Shown: positions 24,591 to 33,817 of the stretch, in pieces | Layout: every line of letters starts with the position of its first letter | Position numbering within the stretch: the stretch's first letter is position 1 | From: Rugamonas brunnea | Lineage (GTDB): Bacteria > Pseudomonadota > Gammaproteobacteria > Burkholderiales > Burkholderiaceae_D | DNA: 64,000 nt | Direction of reading: 5' to 3' | Assembly (NCBI RefSeq): GCF_014042345.1 | Contig: NZ_JACEZT010000012.1 | Location: forward strand, 1-64,000 | Notes under the pieces: generated by a model | The model's database searches: none | Told to the model about the DNA's origin: nothing | Seen by the model: the letters and a program-made list of their open reading frames with translations, nothing else | Program-made: the position numbers and the translations under genes

Positions 24591-26411
24591 TTACGGATAG
24601 AAAACGGCGATGTGATAGCCGGAGGCCTTGAGCTGCTTGAGCTCAAAGTACAGTTTGACGGATTGTTCGGAGTGCGGCGCGAAGCCTTTGCCCGGGTCCG
24701 CGTCCGGCCCCAGGTAGTCGCGCGGCGTGAACACGCGGCGCAGCACGGCCTTGTCGTTGGCGTCGTCGAGCCGCAGTTCAATGTCGGGCCACGCTTGCGC
24801 CGTCGTGCTTTGGTTGCGCAGCAGGGTAGTGAACGAGAACGTGGACTCGCTCAGCGTCTGCAGCTCGCCCTGTTCGATGGTCACATAGTCGATCTGCGCC
24901 GGCAGTTCCACCTTGCAGCCCAGCGCCGCGCACAGCGATTGCAGCGCCGGTTTCAGTTGCGGCACGCTGGCCGCCAGCGGGTTGCGGAAGGTGGTGGCGG
25001 CCTGGCCCACCAGCGTACCGACCAGCAGCACCGAACCGGCGCTCATGGCGATGGTGGCCAACTTGCCCAGGCGCTGGCGGCGGTGGTGGCGTTTGACGAA
25101 GCCCGGTTCTTCCTGTTCAGCGACAGTATCGGCGTTCGTGTCGGCGTTCATGCCAGCGTCGGGCTGCCGGGCGGTCAGTGTTGGTTCGTCGTCGTCGCGG
25201 CTGGCCTTGACCGGCAGCGGCGCAGTCGTGTGCGCGCGCGCGGCGGGCGACAGGTCGACCAGCACTTCGTCTTCGTCGTCGGCTTCGGACAGGGCGGCCG
25301 GCGACGCTGCCGGCTCGGCGGCGGCGGGTGGCGTGGCGGGTTCGCCCCATGTCGGTTCGCGGCGGCCGTCGGCCAGCGCGTTGGGTGCTGGTTCGCCCGC
25401 CGTGTCGATTTCCAGCGCCGACCCGGCGTCGGCCATGTCCTCCGGTTCGAGCTGGAATGCTTCATCCAGTGTGAACGGGGAAAAGTGTTCTGGTTCGGCG
25501 GCTGGCGGCGCGAGGTCGTGTTCGGCCTCGGGTGCGGCTGTGGATTCAGGTTCCGGTGCGGATGCGGGGATGGCATCGACGCTCGCGGCATTGGCCGGCG
25601 CATCCCAGTCCAGCACTTCGGTGGCCGGCTCCAGATCGACGTTCAGGTCCAGTTCCAGCTTGTCTTCGGCTGGCGCCGGCGTCGGCGGCAGCGTGGGCGT
25701 GGCGTCGATGCCGCCGGCGTAGGCGGCGGCGGACGGGGGCAGGGCGAATGGCGCCCCGGATGGCGCGTAGGCTGTCGCGGGCGGCACGTAGCCGGTGTCG
25801 GCTTGGATGGCCGGCGCGGTCAGGATCGATGGCGCTGGCAAGGGCTCTGCGCTGATCTTCGCGCTGGCATCCTCATGGGCAAAGGCATAGCCATCGCCGG
25901 CATGGTCGTCGGGGGCGCCGGCGTCGCCGGCATCGGCCGTTTCCGCAGTATCGAGTTCCAGTCTGTCGAGTTCCAGCGTATCGAGTTCCAGCGTATCGAG
26001 TTCCAGCGGTGCGCCGCTGTCCCCGGGCGCCGGCCGCAAGGCCGTTGCGGCGTGCGTGTCGAGCGCAGCCATTGCAGCGTCGAACGGGACGGCCGGTGGC
26101 AATGGAACGGGCGAAGGCGTCGGAGCAGGCGCGGGAGTCGCCGCAGTGGCAACTTCGGCAGCGGCAGGGAGGGATACGGGGGTAGCGGCGGGCGCCGGTG
26201 TTGCCGTCGCAGGGACTGATGCGGGTGCAGCAGGAATAGGTCCAGGTGCGGGTGCAGGTGCGGGCGGGACGGGCGGCTCCAGCAGGGCCGCGTTGCCGTC
26301 GAAGACTTCATTGCAGGCGCCACAGCGCACTATGCCCCCACGTAATTTCAGCTGGTCATGGGCGACCCGAAATATCGTGTTGCAGTGGGGGCATTTAGTG
26401 GCGAGCGCCAT
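24591..26411 (-). CDS. Zinc-ribbon and DUF3426 membrane protein
   Basis: This is a single-pass membrane protein of 606 residues. The N-terminus is an MJ0042-type zinc ribbon with cysteines C7, C10, C30 and C33. A very long Ala/Pro/Glu-rich linker follows (about residues 45-430), including four LELD-type repeats coded by a 15-bp tandem array. A membrane helix near residue 445 (IAMSAGSVLLVGTLVG) leads to a C-terminal DUF3426 domain. The function is unknown. Its place between prmA and the kinase is common in related genomes. The linker is far longer than needed to span the cytosolic face and looks disordered. Confidence 0.85.
   Translation of the reverse strand: MALATKCPHCNTIFRVAHDQLKLRGGIVRCGACNEVFDGNAALLEPPVPPAPAPAPGPIPAAPASVPATATPAPAATPVSLPAAAEVATAATPAPAPTPSPVPLPPAVPFDAAMAALDTHAATALRPAPGDSGAPLELDTLELDTLELDRLELDTAETADAGDAGAPDDHAGDGYAFAHEDASAKISAEPLPAPSILTAPAIQADTGYVPPATAYAPSGAPFALPPSAAAYAGGIDATPTLPPTPAPAEDKLELDLNVDLEPATEVLDWDAPANAASVDAIPASAPEPESTAAPEAEHDLAPPAAEPEHFSPFTLDEAFQLEPEDMADAGSALEIDTAGEPAPNALADGRREPTWGEPATPPAAAEPAASPAALSEADDEDEVLVDLSPAARAHTTAPLPVKASRDDDEPTLTARQPDAGMNADTNADTVAEQEEPGFVKRHHRRQRLGKLATIAMSAGSVLLVGTLVGQAATTFRNPLAASVPQLKPALQSLCAALGCKVELPAQIDYVTIEQGELQTLSESTFSFTTLLRNQSTTAQAWPDIELRLDDANDKAVLRRVFTPRDYLGPDADPGKGFAPHSEQSVKLYFELKQLKASGYHIAVFYP
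25951..26010 (-). repeat. 15-bp minisatellite in the zinc-ribbon gene
   Basis: Four copies of TCGAGTTCCAG occur at an exact 15-base period (25951, 25966, 25981 and 25996). They code for repeated Leu-Glu-Leu-Asp-X units in the linker. The period is a multiple of three, so copy-number change would keep the frame. Confidence 0.85.
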
Positions 26412-26423
26412 CGCTGCGGTGGA

Positions 26424-27361
26424 TCAGGCGTCGCGCGCCGGCGGCACCGTGTCGCTGCCGAGACGGCCATGCAGGGCGACCCAGCCATCCTGCTCGGCCC
26501 ACACGCCGAGCTTGATGAACGGGGCATAGGCGGCCGCCACTTCCTCGGCCTGGCGTGCCAGCACGCCCGACAGGATCAGCGCACCACCGTCGGCCACGCG
26601 GCCCGACAACATGGGCGCCATCAGCTTGAGCGGGCTGGACAGGATGTTGGCCACCACCACGTCGAAACGCTGGTTGGCATAGGCCGACTGGGCGAACGTG
26701 TCGGGCAGGAAGTACTCGACGTCGCACTGGTTGCGCACGCCGTTGTCGCGCGCCGATTCGATCGCCTGCGGGTCGATGTCCACGCCGGCCACCTGCGCGG
26801 CGCCCAGCTTCTTGGCCACCATGGCCAGGATGCCGGAACCGCAGCCGTAGTCGAGCACGGTCTTGCCCGGCGCCGGATGGGCTTCCAGCCACTCCATGCA
26901 CAAGCGGGTGGTCGGATGGCTGCCGGTGCCGAAGGCCAGGCCCGGGTCCAGTTCCAGGATCAGGGCGTCGGGATCGGGGGCTTCGTGCCAGCTCGGCACG
27001 ACCCAGATGTTCTTGCCGATGTGGATGGGCGCGAACTGCGACTGGGTCAAGCGCACCCAGTCCTGCTCCTCCACCTTGCGCAGCGTGAACCTGGGCACGG
27101 CGGCCAGCTTGATCTGCTCGGCGGCGGCCGCCACGATGGCGGCCTGGTCGGCGTCCTGCTCCGTCAGCGCCACCACGCGGCTGTGTTCCCATGCCGCTTC
27201 CTTGGGCTCCATGCCCGGCTCGCCGAACAGGGGGCGCTCGGCGTCCGTGCCTTCGTCCGCGTCCTCGACGGAAACGGACAGGGCGCCCACTTCCATCAGG
27301 GCGTCCGACAGGGCTTCGGCGTGGTCGCGCGCGATTTCGATGACGATTTCAGTCCAGCTCA

Positions 27362-27362
<1 letters not shown>
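26424..27362 (-). CDS. prmA: Ribosomal protein L11 methyltransferase
   Basis: PrmA trimethylates ribosomal protein L11 using S-adenosylmethionine. The 312 residues show the N-terminal substrate-binding domain opening [10 protein letters not shown], then the methyltransferase fold with [12 protein letters not shown], the SAM-binding [13 protein letters not shown], and [10 protein letters not shown], which carries the conserved asparagine. The start overlaps the accC stop by one base, a coupled arrangement common in proteobacteria. The zinc-ribbon gene follows by 12 bases. Confidence 0.96.
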
Positions 27363-28756
<1,394 letters not shown>

Positions 28757-28865
28757 GATAGGTTCGCGTAGGTCTGTGAGCGCCGGCGGGCCGGCGGCTG
28801 CTGTAGAGGGGAGTGCGGGGGGAAAGTCGGGCGCGCCCCGCCGTGGGCGGGGGCAGGCGGGCGAC

Positions 28866-29339
28866 TTAGCCTATCACAAACAATGGCTGGCCGAATTCGA
28901 CCGGCTGGCCGTTCTCGACCAGGATCTGGGTGATGGTGCCGGCCTTGTCGGCGTCGATTTCGTTGAGCAGCTTCATCGCTTCGATGATGCACAGGGTATC
29001 GCCTTCCTTGACGGTGGCGCCCACTTCGACGAAGGCCGGGTTGCCCGGTGCGGAGGAACGGTAGAAGGTGCCCACCATGGGCGACTTGACCACGTGGCCG
29101 GTCGGCTCGGCGGCCACGACGGCGGTGGCGGCGGCGGCCGGCGCGGCGGCGGCCACAGGGGCGGGAGCAGACTGGAATTGTTGCGGCAGGCCTTGCGGCT
29201 GCATCATCACGACCTGGTTTTGAGCCATGGCCGACGACTTGACGATGCGCACTTTGCTTTCGCCTTCGGTGACTTCCAGTTCAGCGATGTCCGATTCGGC
29301 GACCAGGTCGATCAAGGTCTTGAGCTTGCGTAAATCCAT
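28866..29339 (-). CDS. accB: Biotin carboxyl carrier protein
   Basis: AccB carries biotin between the carboxylase and transferase halves of acetyl-CoA carboxylase. The 157 residues start with the conserved [16 protein letters not shown] segment, pass through an Ala/Pro-rich hinge (about residues 55-80) and end in the biotinyl domain. The modified lysine is K123 in EAMKLLNEI, where leucine replaces the second methionine of the common EAMKMMN. The start is fixed by the family. accC follows. Confidence 0.96.
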   Translation of the reverse strand: MDLRKLKTLIDLVAESDIAELEVTEGESKVRIVKSSAMAQNQVVMMQPQGLPQQFQSAPAPVAAAAPAAAATAVVAAEPTGHVVKSPMVGTFYRSSAPGNPAFVEVGATVKEGDTLCIIEAMKLLNEIDADKAGTITQILVENGQPVEFGQPLFVIG

Positions 29340-29430
29340 GTGTAACCCCCAGGAATTATCTTGTATTTGAGTGGGTGCAGCGCCGCCTCATGGGCCACGC
29401 CGCGCTAAAATTGCGCGCAGATCGCGTAGA

Positions 29431-29868
29431 TTAACGCCTTTTAAGGGCGAAGTCGATGGCAAAGCGATATCCCTCGATGCCCAGGCCGCAGATCGTACCG
29501 ATCGCTATTGCGCTAAGGAAAGAATGGTGGCGAAACGCTTCGCGCTGGTAAATATTCGATATATGCACTTCAACGAAAGGAATGGCCACACCGGCCAGCG
29601 CATCGCGCAGGGCCACGCTGGTGTGGGTCAGTCCACCCGGGTTGATGACGATGGCGTCCACGCCTTCCGTCCTGGCGGCATGGATGCGGTCGATCAACGC
29701 GCCTTCGTGGTTGCTCTGAAAACAAGACAGCGTCGCGCCGGCGGCCGCGACCTGGGCCTGGGCTGCCTGCTCGACGTCGGCCAGGGTGCTTGCGCCGTAG
29801 ACCTCGGGCTCGCGCGTCCCCAGCAAATTCAGGTTGGGGCCGTTGAGTAACAGGAGGTGTTGTGCCAT
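29431..29868 (-). CDS. aroQ: Type II 3-dehydroquinate dehydratase
   Basis: AroQ converts 3-dehydroquinate to 3-dehydroshikimate in the shikimate pathway. The 145 residues are the normal length for the dodecameric type II enzyme. Visible catalytic parts are the [18 protein letters not shown] segment with general base Y24, the NPGGLTHTS loop and the histidine H102 in [11 protein letters not shown]. The ATG at 29868 begins the conserved [10 protein letters not shown]; a longer frame upstream adds unconserved residues. The TlpA-like gene lies upstream, and aroE for the next pathway step is at 36.9 kb. Confidence 0.96.
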   Translation of the reverse strand: MAQHLLLLNGPNLNLLGTREPEVYGASTLADVEQAAQAQVAAAGATLSCFQSNHEGALIDRIHAARTEGVDAIVINPGGLTHTSVALRDALAGVAIPFVEVHISNIYQREAFRHHSFLSAIAIGTICGLGIEGYRFAIDFALKRR

Positions 29869-29952
29869 GGATTCAGGACCATTTTCCGCGAAAGTTCCGC
29901 ATTTTGCCGCCAACGGAGGGCGATGGCAAGAGAAAAAAACTGATGGAATTGA

Positions 29953-30501
29953 TTACAAGGCAGCCAGGTCGGCGCGCAATTGATCGAACTTCAAACGGCC
30001 TAAATAGGTTTTCTTCACTTGTCCATCCGCCCCGATCAATACCGTGTATGGCAGGCCGCCCCCGGTGTTGCCGAACTGGCGCGACAGCTCGGTGCCGCCC
30101 ATGCCGGCCACGTAGAGCGGATAGGCGATTTTGAATTTGTTGGCAAATTCGGCGATATTTGAGGGCGAATCAATGCCTATGCCGATAACTTTCAGCTTCT
30201 TGCCGGCATCTCCGGCGGCCAGCGCCGACAGCTCCGGCATCTCCTGCACGCACGGCGCGCACCACGGAGCCCAGAAATTGACCAGCAAGGCCTGGCCTTT
30301 GTACTGGGCCAGTGCCTGGCTGGCGCCGGCCACATCCGGCAGCGACTGTTTATATAGTGCGTCGACGGGACCGGTGAAGCCGGGCGCGGCCGTGGCGGTC
30401 ACGGGCGGGGCCGGTTCCTTCTGGTGGGTGCCGACCCAGGCGCCCATGGCGCCGAACATCAGGGCAATGACGGAATAGGCGATCAGATGATTTTTTTTCA
30501 T
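29953..30501 (-). CDS. TlpA-like periplasmic thioredoxin
   Basis: This is a membrane-anchored or exported thiol-disulfide protein of the TlpA/ResA family, 182 residues. An N-terminal hydrophobic segment (residues 8-24, preceded by MKKN) should keep it in the inner membrane facing the periplasm. The active site is WAPWCAPC with C81 and C84, and the cis-proline loop is seen in GGLPYTVLI. Such proteins reduce apocytochromes or other exported cysteines; the partner is not evident here. Its start overlaps the stop of the upstream gene by four bases. Confidence 0.92.
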   Translation of the reverse strand: MKKNHLIAYSVIALMFGAMGAWVGTHQKEPAPPVTATAAPGFTGPVDALYKQSLPDVAGASQALAQYKGQALLVNFWAPWCAPCVQEMPELSALAAGDAGKKLKVIGIGIDSPSNIAEFANKFKIAYPLYVAGMGGTELSRQFGNTGGGLPYTVLIGADGQVKKTYLGRLKFDQLRADLAAL

Positions 30502-31157
30502 GTCGGAAGGGAAAGCTTGTCGTCGGGGTGGGTGCTGCTGATTAAGAGGGTGCGCACGGCGGCCAGGTCCGCCCGCATGAGCTTGCCATCGGCGCGCAGT
30601 TTCTGGGCGCCGCGCAAATCGTCGAGGTCATACAGGGCCGCATGCACGCCTTCCTGCTGCCACAGGAAGCTGACCACTTCCACCGGATCGAAACGGGGCC
30701 CCTTGAAGTGGGGCGCTTCCGAGAAGTCGAGGGTCAGGTTCTGGTTCAGCAGGAAGATTTCCACTTCCTTGGCGCTGTCGGCGAACAACTGCAGGTGGAT
30801 GTCGTCGTGGGGGCCGGCCGTGCCGTTGAGCACGGAACCGGTCAGGTAGGGGCTGAACTTCTCCAGCAGCTCCATCACTTGCAGCGCCGCCGTGCGCAGG
30901 CGGAACAAATGGGCGGGCTGTGTGTCGGCATGGAACAGGGCCTGGTACAAGCGCACTTCCAGTTCGATTTCCGTGTCGGACGGTAATAGATTGGCGGGCA
31001 ACATATTAATATTGCCGTGCGCCTCGCCCAGCACCTGGCGCGCGGCCTTGCGTTTGGCGTTGTCGTACTCGGCCCCGTCCTGGGCTATGAGCCGGGCGGC
31101 GGCGGCGGCTATTTCCGCGCGCAACTGCCGGGCTTCGTCGTTTGGCTTGGGCATCAT
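30498..31157 (-). CDS. Protein of unknown function, possible nucleotidyltransferase motif
   Basis: I do not recognise this 219-residue soluble protein with certainty. The N-terminal third is a helical, Ala/Arg-rich segment. Around residues 120-145, GSVLNGTAGPHDDIHLQLF followed by VEIFLL resembles the G-S...D-D pattern of minimal nucleotidyltransferase folds. The C-terminal part (SFLWQQEGVHAALYD) is conserved in look but unknown. The start at 31157 is the first of two ATGs; a longer frame upstream reads through the divergent promoter region. It is coupled to the TlpA-like gene and divergent from mpl. Confidence 0.65.
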   Translation of the reverse strand: MMPKPNDEARQLRAEIAAAAARLIAQDGAEYDNAKRKAARQVLGEAHGNINMLPANLLPSDTEIELEVRLYQALFHADTQPAHLFRLRTAALQVMELLEKFSPYLTGSVLNGTAGPHDDIHLQLFADSAKEVEIFLLNQNLTLDFSEAPHFKGPRFDPVEVVSFLWQQEGVHAALYDLDDLRGAQKLRADGKLMRADLAAVRTLLISSTHPDDKLSLPT

Positions 31158-31269
31158 GGGGCAAATGATACCTTGAATAGTCAAAAGGGGAAAAACCCCC
31201 GGCGTCAGGTAAAATCCCATCTCTGACCATCCTGACCATCGTCCCACCGTCGTATTCATACCAATTCAC

Positions 31270-32640
31270 ATGCATATTCATATCCTCGGCATCTGCGGCA
31301 CCTTCATGGGTGGCCTGGCCGTGCTGGCCAAGCAGGCCGGTCACCGCGTCACCGGCTGCGACGCCAATGTCTACCCGCCCATGAGCACCCAGCTGGAAGC
31401 CCAGGGCATCGAACTGATCCAGGGTTACGGCGCCGAGCAGGTGCAGCTCAAGCCTGATTTGTATGTGGTCGGTAACGTGGTTACGCGCGGCAACCCGCTG
31501 ATCGAGGAAATCCTCAACCGCAGCCTGCCCTATGTGTCGGGCCCGCAGTGGATAGGCGAACATATATTACGCAACAAGTGGGTGCTGGCCGTGGCCGGCA
31601 CGCACGGCAAGACCACCACCTCGGCCATGCTGGCCTGGATCCTGGAGGACGCCGGCTACGCGCCCGGCTTCCTGATCGGCGGCGTGCCCGTCAATTTCGG
31701 CATCTCGGCCCGCCTGTCCGGTCCCGGCGTGGACTCGGACTTCTTCGTGATCGAGGCCGACGAATACGACACGGCCTTCTTCGACAAGCGCAGCAAGTTC
31801 GTCCATTACCACGCCAAGACGGCCATCCTGAACAACCTCGAATACGATCACGCCGACATCTTCCCCGATCTGGCCGCCATCGAGACCCAGTTCCACCATT
31901 TGGTGCGCACCGTGCCCGGCATCGGCCGGCTCGTCGTCAATGGCGACGAAGCGTCGTTGCAGCGCGTGTTGCAGCGCGGCTGCTGGAGCGAGCGCGAAAC
32001 GTTCGGCCTCAGCGACGGCGTCAACTGGACCCTGCGCGAGCATGACGATGGCAGCTTCGACGTGATCTTCAACGGCGAACCGTCGGGCACCGTGCGCTGG
32101 CAGCTCACGGGCAAGCACAACCGCGCCAACGCGCTGGCCGCCATCGCCGCCGCGCGCCACGTGGGCGTGCCCGTGGCCCAGGCCGCGCAATCGCTGGCCA
32201 GCTTCCAGAGCGTCAAGCGGCGCATGGAAGTGCGCGGCGTCGTCAACGAGGTCACCGTCTACGACGATTTCGCCCACCACCCGACCGCCATCGCCACCAC
32301 CGTGGGCGGCTTGCGCCAGAAGCTGGGGCAGGCCAGCCGCATCCTGGCCGTGCTGGAGCCGCGTTCCAACACCATGAAACTGGGCGCCATGAAGGACGCG
32401 CTGCCGGGCAGCCTGGGCGACGCCGACCTCGTGTTCGGCTACGGCAGCCAGCAGGCGCTGGGCTGGAGCCTGGGCGACGCGCTGGCGCCGCTGGGCCAGC
32501 GGGCCAGCGCCTACGAGGACCTGGACGCGCTGGTGGCGGCCATCGCCGCCGCCGCCCGTCCCGGCGACCACATCGTGGTGATGAGCAACGGCGGCTTCGG
32601 CGGCGTGCACCAGAAGATCCTGCAGGCGCTGGCCCGATGA
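31270..32640 (+). CDS. mpl: Murein peptide ligase Mpl
   Basis: Mpl joins the recycled tripeptide L-Ala-gamma-D-Glu-meso-DAP to UDP-MurNAc, feeding wall fragments back to synthesis. The 456 residues are the normal length. The Mur-ligase P-loop GTHGKTTTS lies near residue 112, after the HILGICGTFMGGLA nucleotide-binding start. The EADEYDTAFFDKRSKF block and the DDFAHHPTA motif follow. It complements ampD at 15.5 kb in the same recycling route. Its end overlaps the YqiA-like gene by four bases. Confidence 0.96.
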   Translation: MHIHILGICGTFMGGLAVLAKQAGHRVTGCDANVYPPMSTQLEAQGIELIQGYGAEQVQLKPDLYVVGNVVTRGNPLIEEILNRSLPYVSGPQWIGEHILRNKWVLAVAGTHGKTTTSAMLAWILEDAGYAPGFLIGGVPVNFGISARLSGPGVDSDFFVIEADEYDTAFFDKRSKFVHYHAKTAILNNLEYDHADIFPDLAAIETQFHHLVRTVPGIGRLVVNGDEASLQRVLQRGCWSERETFGLSDGVNWTLREHDDGSFDVIFNGEPSGTVRWQLTGKHNRANALAAIAAARHVGVPVAQAAQSLASFQSVKRRMEVRGVVNEVTVYDDFAHHPTAIATTVGGLRQKLGQASRILAVLEPRSNTMKLGAMKDALPGSLGDADLVFGYGSQQALGWSLGDALAPLGQRASAYEDLDALVAAIAAAARPGDHIVVMSNGGFGGVHQKILQALAR

Positions 32641-33215
32641 TCCTCTACCTGCACGGATTCCGTTCCTCGCCCCGCTCCATGAAGGCGCGCCTGGTGGGCG
32701 AGCGCATGCAGGCGCTGGGCCTGGGCGCCGATTACCTGTGCCCGCAGTTGCCGGCCTCGCCCAAGGCGGCCATGGCATTGGCGCTGGAACTGGTGGACGG
32801 CGTGCCGGCCGATGAACTGGCCCTGATCGGTTCCTCGCTGGGCGGTTATTACGCCACCTGGCTGGCCGAACGGCTGGGCTGCCGCGCGGCCGTGCTGAAC
32901 CCGGCCGTGGTCCCCATGCTGGACCTGGAGCCTTACGTGGGTGTGGGCACGCAATACCATTCGGATGAGCCGTTCGAATTCAAGCGTGAATACATCGCCG
33001 AACTGCAAGCGCTGGCGGTGCCGCGCATCACGCGGCCGGAGCGTTATTTCCTGCTGGCGGCCACGGGCGACGAAGTGCTGGACTACCGCGACATGGTGGC
33101 CCACTACGCGGGCGCGGCCCAGCATGTGATCGCCGGCAGCGACCACGCCATTTCCGGCTTCGCCGATTATGTGGCGCCGGTGCTGGCGTTTTGCGGCGTC
33201 GGGGCGGGCCGGTGA
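32637..33215 (+). CDS. YqiA/YcfP-type alpha/beta hydrolase
   Basis: This cytosolic alpha/beta-fold esterase-like protein has 192 residues. The start MILYLHGFRSSP is typical of the UPF0227 (YqiA/YcfP) group. The nucleophile elbow GSSLGGYYA, an aspartate in GDEVLDYR and the histidine in GSDHAISGF give a complete catalytic triad. E. coli YqiA hydrolyses short acyl esters in vitro, but the natural substrate is unknown. It overlaps mpl by four bases and its stop overlaps the GTG of ubiC. Confidence 0.88.
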   Translation: MILYLHGFRSSPRSMKARLVGERMQALGLGADYLCPQLPASPKAAMALALELVDGVPADELALIGSSLGGYYATWLAERLGCRAAVLNPAVVPMLDLEPYVGVGTQYHSDEPFEFKREYIAELQALAVPRITRPERYFLLAATGDEVLDYRDMVAHYAGAAQHVIAGSDHAISGFADYVAPVLAFCGVGAGR

Positions 33216-33817
33216 GGGCGCCCACGCTGCGGCAGGCGCACTGGTACGGCCACGTCAACGCGCTCAACGCCCCGTTCGACTTGCGGCACTGGCTCACGGG
33301 CGGCGGTTCGCTCACGGCCAAGCTCAAGGACCACAGCCAGGCGTTCCGCGTGCAGTGCTTGCACCAGCGCCCGGCGCGCTGCCTGGCGGACGAGACGGCG
33401 GCCATCGGCCTGCACCGTCCGGGGCGTGTGTGGGAACGTGAAGTGCTGCTGCGGTGTGATAATAGGCCGGTGGTGTTCGGCCACACGGTGGTGCCGATGT
33501 CGGCCACGGCGGCGGACTGGCCCCTGTTCAGCGCGCTGGGCGAGCGTTCGCTGGGCTCGACCCTGTTCGGCGACCCGCTGGTGCGGCGCGGCGCACTGCA
33601 CTATGCGCGCCTGCGCGCAGGCCATCCGCTGATGCAGCGCGCCAGCGCCGCGCTCGGCTTGGATCGGCCACCCATTTTATATGCGCGGCGCTGCCTGTAC
33701 CGGCGCCGCCAGGGCACGCTGCTGGTGACGGAAGTGTTCCTGCCGGCCGTGCTGGAGCTGGTGCTCCAGACGAATACGAATACGATCACAACGATAACGA
33801 ATAGAAACGAGCAATGA
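33212..33817 (+). CDS. ubiC: Chorismate lyase
   Basis: UbiC cleaves chorismate to 4-hydroxybenzoate and pyruvate, the committed step to ubiquinone. The 201 residues show the DLRHWLTGGGSLTAKL opening, the WEREVLLRCDNRPVVFGHTV core with its conserved arginine, and the late glutamate in LVTEVFLP, in line with the family. The GTG at 33212 overlaps the preceding stop and keeps family length; an upstream ATG at 33191 would add seven residues inside the other gene. A Thr/Asn-rich tail ends the protein. The RNB gene overlaps by four bases. Confidence 0.88.
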   Translation: MRAPTLRQAHWYGHVNALNAPFDLRHWLTGGGSLTAKLKDHSQAFRVQCLHQRPARCLADETAAIGLHRPGRVWEREVLLRCDNRPVVFGHTVVPMSATAADWPLFSALGERSLGSTLFGDPLVRRGALHYARLRAGHPLMQRASAALGLDRPPILYARRCLYRRRQGTLLVTEVFLPAVLELVLQTNTNTITTITNRNEQ

